Shown here piece by piece: positions 47,117 through 56,511 of a DNA stretch of 64,000 nt. The notes beneath the pieces are model-generated. The model was not told the origin of the DNA, made no database searches, and was given only the letters and a program-made list of their open reading frames with translations. Within the stretch, counting starts at the first letter, position 1; each line of letters begins with the position of its first letter. The translations under genes and the position numbers were made by a program. Source of the stretch: Leptospira perolatii (GTDB lineage: Bacteria; Spirochaetota; Leptospiria; Leptospirales; Leptospiraceae); contig NZ_NPDZ01000014.1 of NCBI RefSeq assembly GCF_002811875.1, positions 1 through 64,000 on the forward strand, written 5' to 3'.

Positions 47117-47967
47117 GCGATAGTACCGCAAAGATTCGCAAATTCATAGGGGAAACGGAGATAGGAGGAGATAAACCTTTCTTTCTAATCGCCGGACCTT
47201 GCGTCATGGAAAACAGAGAGTTACTCGATAGAGTATGCGGCGAAATGGTCGAAATCTGCAGCGAATTAAAAATTCCTTATGTGTTTAAAAGCAGCTTCGA
47301 TAAAGCGAACCGTTCTTCCGTAAACTCTTATCGTGGACCTGGACTAAAAGAAGGAATTTCTCATCTCGAATTCATCAAAAAGAAGTACAAGGTCCCAGTT
47401 CTAACGGACATTCACGAAACTTCTCAAATAGAACCGTTAAGGGACGTAATCGACGTCTATCAAATCCCTGCTTTCCTCTGCCGACAAACAGATTTGATCG
47501 CAGAATCGGCTAAGACCGGAAGATGGGTAAACGTCAAAAAGGGGCAATTTTTGTCTCCTCAGGATTGCAGACATATCAAGACAAAAATCCAAGAATCTGG
47601 TTCCGAAAAATATCTGGTGACAGAGCGCGGAACCTCATTCGGATATGGAAATTTAGTTTTCGACGGAAGGGTGATTCCTATATTACATAATTATGATATT
47701 CCAGTGGTGTTCGATGGAACTCACTCCGCGCAACTTCCAGGTGCTGCAGGAAATATTACCGGAGGCCAGAGGGAGTACATTCCGAGTATCGTCCGAAGTG
47801 CAGTGGCTCTCGGAATCGAAGGAATCTTTATGGAAGTACACCCGGATCCAGAGAAAGCTCTTTCGGATGCAACCACCCAGTATCCGATCGATAAAATCAA
47901 GGATTTGTTAAAAGAACTGATCGGATTGGATCGTTACGTTAAAAAGGAAATTCTGAACCGTAACTAA
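47113..47967 (+). CDS. kdsA: 3-deoxy-8-phosphooctulonate synthase (Kdo-8-P synthase)
   Basis: 284 residues. Condenses phosphoenolpyruvate and arabinose-5-phosphate for Kdo, the inner LPS core sugar. Signatures: FKSSFDKANRSS, LTDIHE, FLCRQTDL and VFDGTHSAQLPG. The segment IAGPCVME puts a Cys at position 30, as in the metal-dependent class (Aquifex type), whereas E. coli KdsA has Asn. Overlaps pyrG by ATGA; the Lpt genes follow. Confidence 0.95.
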   Translation: MSDSTAKIRKFIGETEIGGDKPFFLIAGPCVMENRELLDRVCGEMVEICSELKIPYVFKSSFDKANRSSVNSYRGPGLKEGISHLEFIKKKYKVPVLTDIHETSQIEPLRDVIDVYQIPAFLCRQTDLIAESAKTGRWVNVKKGQFLSPQDCRHIKTKIQESGSEKYLVTERGTSFGYGNLVFDGRVIPILHNYDIPVVFDGTHSAQLPGAAGNITGGQREYIPSIVRSAVALGIEGIFMEVHPDPEKALSDATTQYPIDKIKDLLKELIGLDRYVKKEILNRN

Positions 47968-47974
47968 ATCTGTA

Positions 47975-48619
47975 ATGATTTCCTTCGGAAACTTGTACCA
48001 AAGACTCAGAAAATTTCTTCAGAGTTTAGACAGAGAAACGATACAGAAATACAGACTGATCCTGGCAGCTGTGGTCGGTGTCTCACTGTTGATTCTATTC
48101 TTTACCTTAGCTTCCAAAAAAGAAGCGAAATACACTCGAGTAGAAAGCGAGAGAGAAACAGGCTCCACGATTTCATTTCGAAATTTCAAAAGAGATCAAT
48201 ACGACGAGCAAGGAAAACTTCTCTGGAAATTGAAGGCGAAAGAATCCTTCGTATTTGTAGGAGAGGGCAGAACAGTATTTTACGATATAGACTTTGAACA
48301 ATTCGAAGACGGCAAATTCAAATCAGCTCTGGTCGGAGATAAGGGAGAAATCAATCATAAGACAAAAATGATGCTCTTAAATGGAAATATTTTACTCAAG
48401 ACAGACGGAAATAGAATTTTACGAGCAAAATCTTTGGAGTACAATACTGAGACCAAGAAAGTTTCTTCTGACGAAGAGGTAATCATCGAAGCAGATGGAA
48501 CTACAATTCGAGGTGTAGGCTTGAGAGCAGACAAAGACCTGAACAAGTACACGATTTTGCGTCCTACTGCAGTGACCCACGGCGGGAGTAACCCACTTTC
48601 TCCCAAGAAGAATCGCTAG
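47975..48619 (+). CDS. lptC: LptC-like LPS export protein
   Basis: 214 residues. One membrane segment (about 27-46) near the N terminus, then a single beta-jellyroll of the LptC type in the periplasm (FRNFKRDQYDEQGKLLWKLKAKES..., GEINHKTKMMLLNGNILLKTDGN, a second repeat later). It would bridge LptB2FG and the periplasmic LPS conduit. Position between kdsA and an LptA-like gene supports the call. lptF and lptG are not in this window. Confidence 0.85.
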   Translation: MISFGNLYQRLRKFLQSLDRETIQKYRLILAAVVGVSLLILFFTLASKKEAKYTRVESERETGSTISFRNFKRDQYDEQGKLLWKLKAKESFVFVGEGRTVFYDIDFEQFEDGKFKSALVGDKGEINHKTKMMLLNGNILLKTDGNRILRAKSLEYNTETKKVSSDEEVIIEADGTTIRGVGLRADKDLNKYTILRPTAVTHGGSNPLSPKKNR

Positions 48620-48624
48620 TCAAA

Positions 48625-50004
48625 ATGAAATCATTTCCTCCGAGTACAGCAATCAGTACTTTGCCTTGGAGCAAATCGATCTTGGCCGTATTTGTAATAT
48701 TCTTGGTAGTTTCGGATTCGTCTTCCCACGTAAGACCTCCTCTTTTATTTTCTCCAGATACTTTAGAGAGAAAACCGGTCACTGGAATCGGCGAGCCGGA
48801 CCCGACTAGAAAAGAAAGCTTTCCGACTTTTTGGGGAGGGAATGCACTTACTCAGGAAGATAGGTTGTACCAAGGACTAAAAGTCACTGTTTTCACTTTG
48901 GAAGGAGGGGCTTGGATCCAACATAAGAAGGTCCGATTGTCAGCTAACACGATCGAGGTCATTGGTAAGGAAGCATATAAAGGTTATTTAAAGTACGGAG
49001 TCACCGTTCAGGACCAGGAGAATGGAACCACTCTCAGAGCAGGGAGCGGAGATTATGACAAGTACGAAGAAACAGTCATCATAAAGGATAGACCCAGACT
49101 TTTCTTTAAGGACAAGAACGCCAAAACTACTATCATCTATGCGCAAACGATAGAAAGGCAGCTCAATACAAAAATCACAAAGCTAAAGGGCGGAGTCACA
49201 GTCTCTCATCCTGAAGTGACTATTTTTTGCAAAGAAGCTACATTCAACGAATCGGAAGAAGTAATTACGACAGATCAGAATCCATTCTTACTCTCCAAAG
49301 ATCGATATCTTACAGGTCGAAATCTGTCCTTTTATACGAGCGATAATAGAATCGTGCTAGATTCAAAAACCATTTTGATCCAGGGAAGTACCGAGTCAGT
49401 TACCAGTGAAGGCGAAGAAGGAAAGTCCAAAGAAAAAAGAATCATTACCATTTTACAAGGTGACAACTTAGAAAATTCGATCGGAGAATCTGGCGAAAGA
49501 AGTACAGTATTGAAAGGAAATGCATCTGTGCTTCGTGAAAATCTAAAAATTAACGCGAACAAATTGGAATCGATCGGTGCAGACGGCCATACGATTAAAG
49601 GAAGAGATTCCATCAAAATCGAAGATAGAGAAAATCATCTTGTACTTACCGGAAATATTTTGGATTTTTTTCGAAAGGAAAATTACCTCCATTTAACTGA
49701 TAACGGAAAAATGGAATTCTTGGATGCTAAGTCAGGAGAAGTTACTACAACTATCTTGGCACAAGAATTCGAAAGATTTTTGGATCGAGACGAAACAGTC
49801 ATTCGAGGCAATATTACCATACAAGGCAAAGGCACCCAGGCCCAAGGAGAATACGCTACCTATTACGAAAAGGAAGAAACGGTTCATCTAGAAGGAAATC
49901 CTAGAATGGAAAGGAACGGAAGAATTTTGAGAGCCGGAAAAATCCTCTTTTATCCTAGAGAAGGCCGCGCGATTTTGACGGAAGGAGTCCATCTAGGAAA
50001 TTGA
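48625..50004 (+). CDS. lptA: Large LptA/OstA-like periplasmic LPS-transport protein
   Basis: 459 residues, over twice the length of E. coli LptA. A signal peptide or anchor (about 16-35) precedes a long beta-rich region with repeating OstA-type strands, such as LKGGVTVSHPEVTIFCKEATFNESEE, NLKINANKLESIG, VIRGNITIQGKGTQAQGEYATYYEKEETVHLEGNPRMERNGR. It should form the LPS-conducting bridge. The gene order lptC-lptA-lptB matches other LPS bacteria. The size suggests several jellyroll repeats or an LptA/LptD-N-like fusion; the latter is uncertain. Confidence 0.82.
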   Translation: MKSFPPSTAISTLPWSKSILAVFVIFLVVSDSSSHVRPPLLFSPDTLERKPVTGIGEPDPTRKESFPTFWGGNALTQEDRLYQGLKVTVFTLEGGAWIQHKKVRLSANTIEVIGKEAYKGYLKYGVTVQDQENGTTLRAGSGDYDKYEETVIIKDRPRLFFKDKNAKTTIIYAQTIERQLNTKITKLKGGVTVSHPEVTIFCKEATFNESEEVITTDQNPFLLSKDRYLTGRNLSFYTSDNRIVLDSKTILIQGSTESVTSEGEEGKSKEKRIITILQGDNLENSIGESGERSTVLKGNASVLRENLKINANKLESIGADGHTIKGRDSIKIEDRENHLVLTGNILDFFRKENYLHLTDNGKMEFLDAKSGEVTTTILAQEFERFLDRDETVIRGNITIQGKGTQAQGEYATYYEKEETVHLEGNPRMERNGRILRAGKILFYPREGRAILTEGVHLGN

Positions 50005-50010
50005 TATCGC

Positions 50011-50736
50011 ATGGGAACTAGGTTTCGAATGGAAAACCTCGTTAAGGTCTACAACAAGCGCAAGGTTGTGGACGGGGTCAGCTTTGACATTCGGAAAGGC
50101 GAAGTAGTCGGACTACTCGGACCGAACGGAGCTGGAAAGACTACATCTTTTTACATGTCTGTGGGATTCGTGCGGCCAGATTCGGGACATGTGTTCATTG
50201 ATGGAGAAGATGTTACAGATTTTCCAATGCACACTCGTGCGAGATTAGGTGTCGGCTATCTAGCACAAGAAGCCTCAATCTTTAGAAAGCTCACTGTAGC
50301 AGAAAACCTAGAGTCTATCTTAGAAACGATGAAACTTCCGAGAGCGGAGATTATTCAGCGTAGAGATGAACTCCTTTTAGAACTCCAAATTATGAGAGTT
50401 GCCAATCAAAAAGGCTATACACTTTCCGGGGGTGAGAGAAGACGTTGCGAAATCGCACGAGCTCTAGTTACAAATCCAGACTTTATCCTTCTTGACGAGC
50501 CTTTTGCGGGAGTGGATCCTATTGCTGTTAAGGATATACAAACCGTGATCAATAGCCTTAAAAAGAAAGGGTTGGGAATCCTAATAACGGATCACAACGT
50601 AAGAGAAACCTTGAAAATCACGGACAGAGCATACATTATGCACAGCGGTAGAATTTTGATCGCAGGAACGCCTAAGGAATTAGTAAACGATCCTGAAGCA
50701 AAGCGTATGTATCTGGGAGAGGATTTCAAGCTGTGA
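50011..50736 (+). CDS. lptB: LPS export ABC transporter ATP-binding protein
   Basis: 241 residues. ABC ATPase of the LptB2FG extractor in the inner membrane. Walker A GPNGAGKTT, signature LSGGERRRCEIARAL and Walker B FILLDEPFAGVDP are intact, and the C-terminal end matches LptB. Six bases after the LptA-like gene and overlapping rpoN by ATGA-type coupling (4 bases). Confidence 0.95.
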   Translation: MGTRFRMENLVKVYNKRKVVDGVSFDIRKGEVVGLLGPNGAGKTTSFYMSVGFVRPDSGHVFIDGEDVTDFPMHTRARLGVGYLAQEASIFRKLTVAENLESILETMKLPRAEIIQRRDELLLELQIMRVANQKGYTLSGGERRRCEIARALVTNPDFILLDEPFAGVDPIAVKDIQTVINSLKKKGLGILITDHNVRETLKITDRAYIMHSGRILIAGTPKELVNDPEAKRMYLGEDFKL

Positions 50737-52163
50737 ACTTAAACCAGCAACTCGTACAAAAGCAGACGCAAAAACTGGTGATGACCCAAGATCTTCGCCA
50801 GTCCATCGAGTTGTTACCACTTTCTACCGTAGAATTAGCAGATAGAATCAGCGCGGAGTTGATCGAAAATCCAATGCTGGAAGAAGAGCCTTCTCTCGAA
50901 AGAAGTAAGAATCCAGATCTGTATTCCTTGGATGATTTAAGAAGAAAAGAAAAAAATGATTTTCTAAAGAACTCAGACCAGGGATGGCAAGATTCTTTTA
51001 GCTTAGAAAGACCTAGATCCAGAGGAACAGACGCCTCTGACCGGAATCAAAAATACATCGAATCTTCTCCGAATACACAGTCTTTATCCGAACACCTTCT
51101 CTGGCAGTTGCGAATTTCTAGCTTGAAACCAAAAGAAATTGAGATCGCAGAAATTCTAATTTCAATGCTCGACGATCGGGGCTTCATTTCAAAATCACTC
51201 GAAGAACTGACCGCCGAAATCGGAGTTAGCACGAAGGTACTAAAAAAGGTTCTCTCACAGTTGCATCAATTGGATCCATTAGGAATTGGTGCAAAAGATA
51301 TTCAGGAAACCTTACTCATACAATCTAGAATCCTTAGGCCGGGAGATACAAAACTCCATGACCTAATCGAGAACTATATCAAGGATTTGGAAAAACTAGA
51401 TTACAAAGGAATCTCCAAGAAAATGGGAATTCCAGTGGAAAATGTAGAAGCAATGGCTGCCGAGATCAAAAAGCTAGAGCCATTTCCAGCTACTCTGTAC
51501 ACTCCCAAAAAACCGGACTATGTCATTCCGGATGTGATCGTAAGAGAAATCGGCGGTGAGTTCAATATTTTCATAAACGACGAGTGGCTTCCTAGATTAA
51601 AGATTAATAAGGAATATAAAGGTTTCCTAAAGAAGGGAGCCAAGGATTCGGATAAAGAATTTATTTCTACCAAATTGAGCTCCGCTGAATGGCTGATCCG
51701 ATCTGTCAATCAACGAAGGCATACACTGTTTCGGGTGGTTTCTGCGATTATTGAATTGCAACAGGAGTTTTTCAAAAAGGGAGTAAGATTTTTGCGTCCT
51801 CTTACACTCAGGGATATCGCAGAAAAATTGGATCTGCATGAATCCACTGTATCAAGGATCACTTCCAACAAATATGTGCAGACGTCCTGGGGGATACTAG
51901 AACTAAAATGGTTCTTTTCATCCGGAATTAAGTCGAAATCTTCCGAAGGCGGAATGGAATCCTCTAAGAAAATCCACGATATGATTCGCACTTTAGTAAA
52001 GGACGAAGATCCCGAAAACCCTCTATCCGACCAAGAGATCGTCGAATACATGGAACAAAAAGGGATAGAAATCGCTAGACGAACGGTAGCAAAATATCGG
52101 AAGATCCTTCGAATTCTTCCTTCTAGCCAAAGAAAGAAAGTCAAATCTTTAGAATCCAGGTGA
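50733..52163 (+). CDS. rpoN: RNA polymerase sigma-54 factor
   Basis: 476 residues, GTG start overlapping lptB. Region I is glutamine-rich (QQLVQKQTQKLVMTQDLRQSIELL), the core-binding region follows, and the C-terminal part carries the helix-turn-helix (LTLRDIAEKLDLHESTVSRI) and the RpoN box ARRTVAKYR. It directs transcription from -24/-12 promoters and needs an activator ATPase, which is encoded downstream (55168). The lptB-rpoN order is the same as in proteobacteria, but hpf and ptsN are not here. Confidence 0.97.
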   Translation: MNLNQQLVQKQTQKLVMTQDLRQSIELLPLSTVELADRISAELIENPMLEEEPSLERSKNPDLYSLDDLRRKEKNDFLKNSDQGWQDSFSLERPRSRGTDASDRNQKYIESSPNTQSLSEHLLWQLRISSLKPKEIEIAEILISMLDDRGFISKSLEELTAEIGVSTKVLKKVLSQLHQLDPLGIGAKDIQETLLIQSRILRPGDTKLHDLIENYIKDLEKLDYKGISKKMGIPVENVEAMAAEIKKLEPFPATLYTPKKPDYVIPDVIVREIGGEFNIFINDEWLPRLKINKEYKGFLKKGAKDSDKEFISTKLSSAEWLIRSVNQRRHTLFRVVSAIIELQQEFFKKGVRFLRPLTLRDIAEKLDLHESTVSRITSNKYVQTSWGILELKWFFSSGIKSKSSEGGMESSKKIHDMIRTLVKDEDPENPLSDQEIVEYMEQKGIEIARRTVAKYRKILRILPSSQRKKVKSLESR

Positions 52164-52167
52164 TTCG

Positions 52168-53130
52168 ATGTCAGTTCCCGGAATCAATGTTGCTAATATC
52201 TTAAAAGATCATCCAGAGTTGGGTCTGGTTCTAATTGCAGGAGAGGCCGGACTTCAAAATAGAATTCATAGTTCGGAGATCAATCGACCGGGACTTTCTC
52301 TCACAGGGTTTTATGAAAGCTTTGCACACGATCGAATCCAGATTTTTGGAAAAGGGGAGTGGGCTTTCATCACATCTAAGAATGGAGACGATCTCGCAAG
52401 AATCGCTTCGGAGTTTTTTCACTTTCACTTAAATTGTATCATTTTCACTCACGGAAATCCGGCGCCGGAGATATTCATAGAATATTGCAATCGGCTCAAT
52501 ATTCCTTTACTTGGGTCAGAAGTTTCTACGCATAAATTCATCACATTGATCTCTCAGATTCTAGATCGAAGCCTAGCTCCAAGAACGATGAGGCACGGGG
52601 TGCTCATTGAAGTATTCGGAATCGGTATATTACTTTCCGGTAAAAGTGGCGTGGGGAAAAGCGAAACCGCACTGGAATTGATCGAAAGGGGCCACAGATT
52701 GGTCGCCGATGATATGGTGGAAATCCGGAGACTTAGCGAAAGTTACCTGATCGGTACTTGCTCGGATCTACTACGACATCATATGGAGATTCGAGGATTA
52801 GGAATTATTAATATAAAGGATATTTTCGGTATCGGTTCAGTTCGGGATCACAAACTGATCGAATTGATCATTCACCTCGAAGAATGGACCGAAAACAAGG
52901 AATTTGATCGTACTGGATTGGAAAATCTGACCGAGGAAGTTTTGGGAGTTCATATCCCGTTGATCAAAGTTCCTGTCCGACCCGGTAGAAATATCCCGAT
53001 CATTGTGGAAACAGCTGCAATGAACCAAAGACTAAAAAAATTAGGAAAGAACGCGGCTTCTGAATTCAACCAAAAGCTTGGTGTTTATTTACAACAGGGA
53101 AAACTTGAGAGAAATCCTCCTCAGAATTAA
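52168..53130 (+). CDS. hprK: HPr kinase/phosphorylase
   Basis: 320 residues. Phosphorylates and dephosphorylates HPr on a serine, linking carbon status to gene control. The P-loop GKSGVGKS (158-165) and the HprK signature EIRGLGIINIKDIFG are present, as is the ADDMVEIRR segment. The ptsH start lies inside its last 26 bases. No sugar EII genes are in the window, consistent with a regulatory rather than sugar-transport role. Confidence 0.96.
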   Translation: MSVPGINVANILKDHPELGLVLIAGEAGLQNRIHSSEINRPGLSLTGFYESFAHDRIQIFGKGEWAFITSKNGDDLARIASEFFHFHLNCIIFTHGNPAPEIFIEYCNRLNIPLLGSEVSTHKFITLISQILDRSLAPRTMRHGVLIEVFGIGILLSGKSGVGKSETALELIERGHRLVADDMVEIRRLSESYLIGTCSDLLRHHMEIRGLGIINIKDIFGIGSVRDHKLIELIIHLEEWTENKEFDRTGLENLTEEVLGVHIPLIKVPVRPGRNIPIIVETAAMNQRLKKLGKNAASEFNQKLGVYLQQGKLERNPPQN

Positions 53131-53371
53131 CGAGAATAGTACGGGTATGCATGCTAGACCCGCTTCGGTATTTGTAAACTGCGCATCCAAATTTCCTTGT
53201 GAGATTTTAGTGACCAAGGAAGGCGTAGAAGTCAACGGAAAGAGCATTATGGGACTCATGATGTTAGCGCTTGCACCAGGCCAAGAGTTCGTAATCAAAG
53301 CTTCCGGAGAAAGGGAGGATGAGGCACTTTCCGCCCTGACTCGTTTGGTACAGAGCGATTTTGCGTCATGA
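53105..53371 (+). CDS. ptsH: HPr phosphocarrier protein
   Basis: 88 residues from TTG 53105, which fits the family length; the frame extends to 53078. His16 in GMHARPAS is the enzyme I phosphorylation site, and Ser47 in NGKSIMGL is the HprK site. Both are kept, so it can in principle be phosphorylated by either route. Start overlaps hprK by 26 bases and its end overlaps the next sensor kinase gene by ATGA. Cytoplasmic. Confidence 0.93.
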   Translation: MREILLRINENSTGMHARPASVFVNCASKFPCEILVTKEGVEVNGKSIMGLMMLALAPGQEFVIKASGEREDEALSALTRLVQSDFAS

Positions 53372-55161
53372 ATTTCTTTTTCTTTCGCAGCGAAGAAAAT
53401 CGATATTACTTCCGTGATCTGTGGATATTATCCGCTGTAATCATACTCGCTATTTTTTTTGCGGAAATTATACATTTTCGGAACAACGCCGATGCTACCT
53501 TCGTAGATCGAATTTTGGTCTATATCTATTACACGATTCCTCTATTTTCGCTTTTTCTAATCATCTCCTATCTCTACAGAAACAAACGGAATCTAGAAAC
53601 CGGTAGGCTCAAAAGCTCGATTCGGTACCGGCTTTCTTTGGCATTTCTGTTTGTGGCCTTGCTCCCATCTATCCCTGTTTTTTTTCTGTCATCGAATGTG
53701 ACCGGAAGATTGTTCGAAGGATTCTATGGATTGGATATCGCACAAGCTCTTGATTCTGGAGAATACTTTGTCCGCAAGCAGATGGAACCGGACAAGGCGG
53801 ATCTACTAGGAAAAGCGAAGCTTTTGCAAAATCTGGTCCGAACAGAAAATCCTGATTCAAATCTTTTAACACTACGTGCTCACGAACTAGATCTATTGAA
53901 AAGTTCCCACTACTATGTGGGGTGGTACGAATCCGAAAATCCTATCTTGGAAAATAGAAACTTGCGGAGAAAGCCCGAGCAGAGTTCCTTTTTTCCTTTA
54001 CCAGGAGAAAAAATTCAAGAGTCAGTATCTCTTTTGCCCAGAGAATGTTATTATTTCTTAAAATTACCTTCGTTAAAACAAGGTAGCTTTCTTATTCTAG
54101 GAAAGAGAATTTTTGTGGGAGAAGAGGAGAGGGCTTATTCTCTATTAAATACTCGAAAGAACTATCACAAGGCGGATTTGGCCAAAGAAAAATTACCTTA
54201 CGAACTTCGCTTAACAATCAGCTTGCTGACTATTTTTGTATTTTTGTTATCCATTTTCTTTTCCTTAGTCTTTGCTCGAAAAATTTCTAGACCGATCATA
54301 GAGTTGGCCAACGCGACTCATAAAGTGTCGCTAGGAGATACAGATATTAATTTGCCGATCAAGGAAACCGGAGAAATTGGAGCCTTAATCGATTCTTTTA
54401 ACCAAATGGTAAAGGATCTCAAATCCAAAAATGCAGAACTGATGCATTCTCAAAGGATCGCCGCCTGGAAAGAGGTCGCACAGAGAATGGCGCACGAAAT
54501 CAAGAATCCTTTAACTCCTATCCAACTTTCTGCGGAAAGAATCCGTAGAAAATTAGAATCCAGTAATTCAGAACAATTTAAGGAAATCGTAACCAAAGGA
54601 ACTGAAACAATCGTAGGCCAGGTAAAAATCCTGGAACATCTTGTGAACGAGTTTTCTGAATTTGCAAGAATGCCCGCTCCGAAACTGATCAACCAGCATC
54701 TGGAACCGATTCTACAAGAAAGCATTAAACTTTATGAAAATACTCCTGGAATACAATTCGAACTACACTTAACAAAAAATCTCCCGGAGATATTTCTGGA
54801 TAAGAAATTGTTCTTAGGGATCATGAGCAATTTGCTAAAAAATGCGGTAGAAGCCATAGAGCGAAAAAAAACAAAGGAAAAGTTAACGAATTACGTAGGA
54901 AAGGTTCAAGTATCCACTCGTTTAGAAAGGAGAATTATGAGGAAGTCCATCGTACTTACAATAGAGGACAATGGGACCGGAATTTCGAAAGATTACAGAA
55001 CAAAGGTGTTCGAACCGTATTTCTCCACAAAGGATGAGCACACTTCCGGGATCGGCCTTTCTATCGTACAAAAAAGTGTGATTGACCATAATGGGCATAT
55101 TTCAGTAGATTCTTCGGAATTAGGCGGATGTAAGTTCCGCATCGAACTCCCTGTAGCTTAA
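53368..55161 (+). CDS. NtrY-like membrane sensor histidine kinase
   Basis: 597 residues. Several N-terminal membrane segments (about 15-35, 48-70, 90-112) and one at about 288-312 enclose an external region; then HAMP (about 312-365), a HisKA with HEIKNPLTPIQLSAERIRRKL (His near 382) and HATPase_c with EDNGTGI and GIGLSIV. The domain pattern is NtrY-like, but the PAS domain usually found before HisKA is missing. The sigma-54 activator gene follows 6 bases downstream, so the pair acts as kinase and regulator. Confidence 0.9.
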   Translation: MNFFFFRSEENRYYFRDLWILSAVIILAIFFAEIIHFRNNADATFVDRILVYIYYTIPLFSLFLIISYLYRNKRNLETGRLKSSIRYRLSLAFLFVALLPSIPVFFLSSNVTGRLFEGFYGLDIAQALDSGEYFVRKQMEPDKADLLGKAKLLQNLVRTENPDSNLLTLRAHELDLLKSSHYYVGWYESENPILENRNLRRKPEQSSFFPLPGEKIQESVSLLPRECYYFLKLPSLKQGSFLILGKRIFVGEEERAYSLLNTRKNYHKADLAKEKLPYELRLTISLLTIFVFLLSIFFSLVFARKISRPIIELANATHKVSLGDTDINLPIKETGEIGALIDSFNQMVKDLKSKNAELMHSQRIAAWKEVAQRMAHEIKNPLTPIQLSAERIRRKLESSNSEQFKEIVTKGTETIVGQVKILEHLVNEFSEFARMPAPKLINQHLEPILQESIKLYENTPGIQFELHLTKNLPEIFLDKKLFLGIMSNLLKNAVEAIERKKTKEKLTNYVGKVQVSTRLERRIMRKSIVLTIEDNGTGISKDYRTKVFEPYFSTKDEHTSGIGLSIVQKSVIDHNGHISVDSSELGGCKFRIELPVA

Positions 55162-55167
55162 AGACCC

Positions 55168-56511
55168 ATGAAAATTTTCATCGTTGACGACGAACCGGAA
55201 ATCCGGAAGTCCTTAAAGGATATTTTGGAAGATGAAAATTATGAGGTGGAACATTTTGCCAACGGAAAATCCTTTTTAAAGCAACTCAAACAGGAAAGAC
55301 CGGGATTGGTATTGTTAGATGTATGGCTGGGAAAGGAAGACGGTCTTTCGATATTAAACGAATGCAAGAAATTGTATCCGACTGTTCCGGTTCTAATGAT
55401 CTCCGGACACGGAACCATAGAGCTCGCGGTTCAGGCGACAAAAAAAGGCGCAGTGGATTTTCTAGAAAAACCGCTTTCGATCGAAAAAGTCCTAGAGGCA
55501 ATTGAATCAGCGATTGCGCAAACTGCAAAACCGGAAATTCCGGATGTAAAATTAGAATATGATGATATTCTTGGAAATTCTCCAGCCATCCAAAAAGTAA
55601 AGTTCGCGATCGCTCAGGCTGCGGCCACCAACGCGAGAGTCTTTATCTATGGAGAAAATGGCACTGGAAAAGAACTAGTCGCGCGAACGATCTACAAAAA
55701 TTCCAAACGGAAAGATCAGCCTTTCGTAGAAGTGAACTGTGCTGCAATTCCGGAAGAATTGATCGAATCAGAACTTTTCGGTTACGCAAAGGGAGCTTTT
55801 ACTGGAGCTACTGAGACTAGGATCGGAAAGTTCGAGGCCGCGAATTTTGGTACACTATTTCTGGACGAAATATGCGATATGTCCTTGTCCACGCAGGCAA
55901 AAGTACTGAGAATTCTGCAGGAGCAAAGATTCGAAAAACTAGGAAGCACGGAAACGATTTCTGTAGATGTTCGCATTATTGCTGCTACAAATATCCCTGT
56001 AGAAGACGCAATCAAGGAAGGAAAGTTCAGAGAAGATCTGTATTACAGATTGAATGTAATCCCGATCATTATTCCGCCACTCAGAGATAGAAAGTCGGAT
56101 ATACCTCTTCTTGTTGATCATTATGTACGATTGACTCAATCAGAGAACAATCTTCCGCCGAAAACGATCGAGAACGAGGCCTTGGCTTTGTTAGAAAACC
56201 ATTTTTGGCCCGGAAATATTCGTGAGCTAAAAAACGTAATCGAAAGGCTATGCATTATGACGATCGGAGAAACGATTCGCGCCCAAGATGTGAAAGATTC
56301 GCTTACTGGTTTTAGAAACGCAAACGATTTGGTCGAGAAGGGAGACTTCAAAAGAGCAAAAGAAGAATTCGAAAGACAGTATATTATAAAAACGTTGCAG
56401 ATGAACGAGGGAAATGTTTCCAAAACTTCCAAGGCCTTAGGAATAGAAAGATCCCACCTTTATAGAAAAATGAAAGGCTTGGGAATTCAAGTGGATGAGA
56501 TCCATGATTGA
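55168..56511 (+). CDS. NtrC-family sigma-54 response regulator
   Basis: 447 residues. Receiver (1-118; VDDEP and phosphoacceptor Asp51 in LLDVWLG), AAA+ ATPase (about 145-375; GENGTGKE Walker A, GAFTGA sigma-54 contact loop, FLDEI Walker B) and a Fis-type helix-turn-helix at the C terminus (VSKTSKALGIERSHLYRKMKGLG). It should activate sigma-54 promoters once phosphorylated by the NtrY-like kinase. rpoN lies 4 kb upstream in the same run. Confidence 0.95.
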   Translation: MKIFIVDDEPEIRKSLKDILEDENYEVEHFANGKSFLKQLKQERPGLVLLDVWLGKEDGLSILNECKKLYPTVPVLMISGHGTIELAVQATKKGAVDFLEKPLSIEKVLEAIESAIAQTAKPEIPDVKLEYDDILGNSPAIQKVKFAIAQAAATNARVFIYGENGTGKELVARTIYKNSKRKDQPFVEVNCAAIPEELIESELFGYAKGAFTGATETRIGKFEAANFGTLFLDEICDMSLSTQAKVLRILQEQRFEKLGSTETISVDVRIIAATNIPVEDAIKEGKFREDLYYRLNVIPIIIPPLRDRKSDIPLLVDHYVRLTQSENNLPPKTIENEALALLENHFWPGNIRELKNVIERLCIMTIGETIRAQDVKDSLTGFRNANDLVEKGDFKRAKEEFERQYIIKTLQMNEGNVSKTSKALGIERSHLYRKMKGLGIQVDEIHD

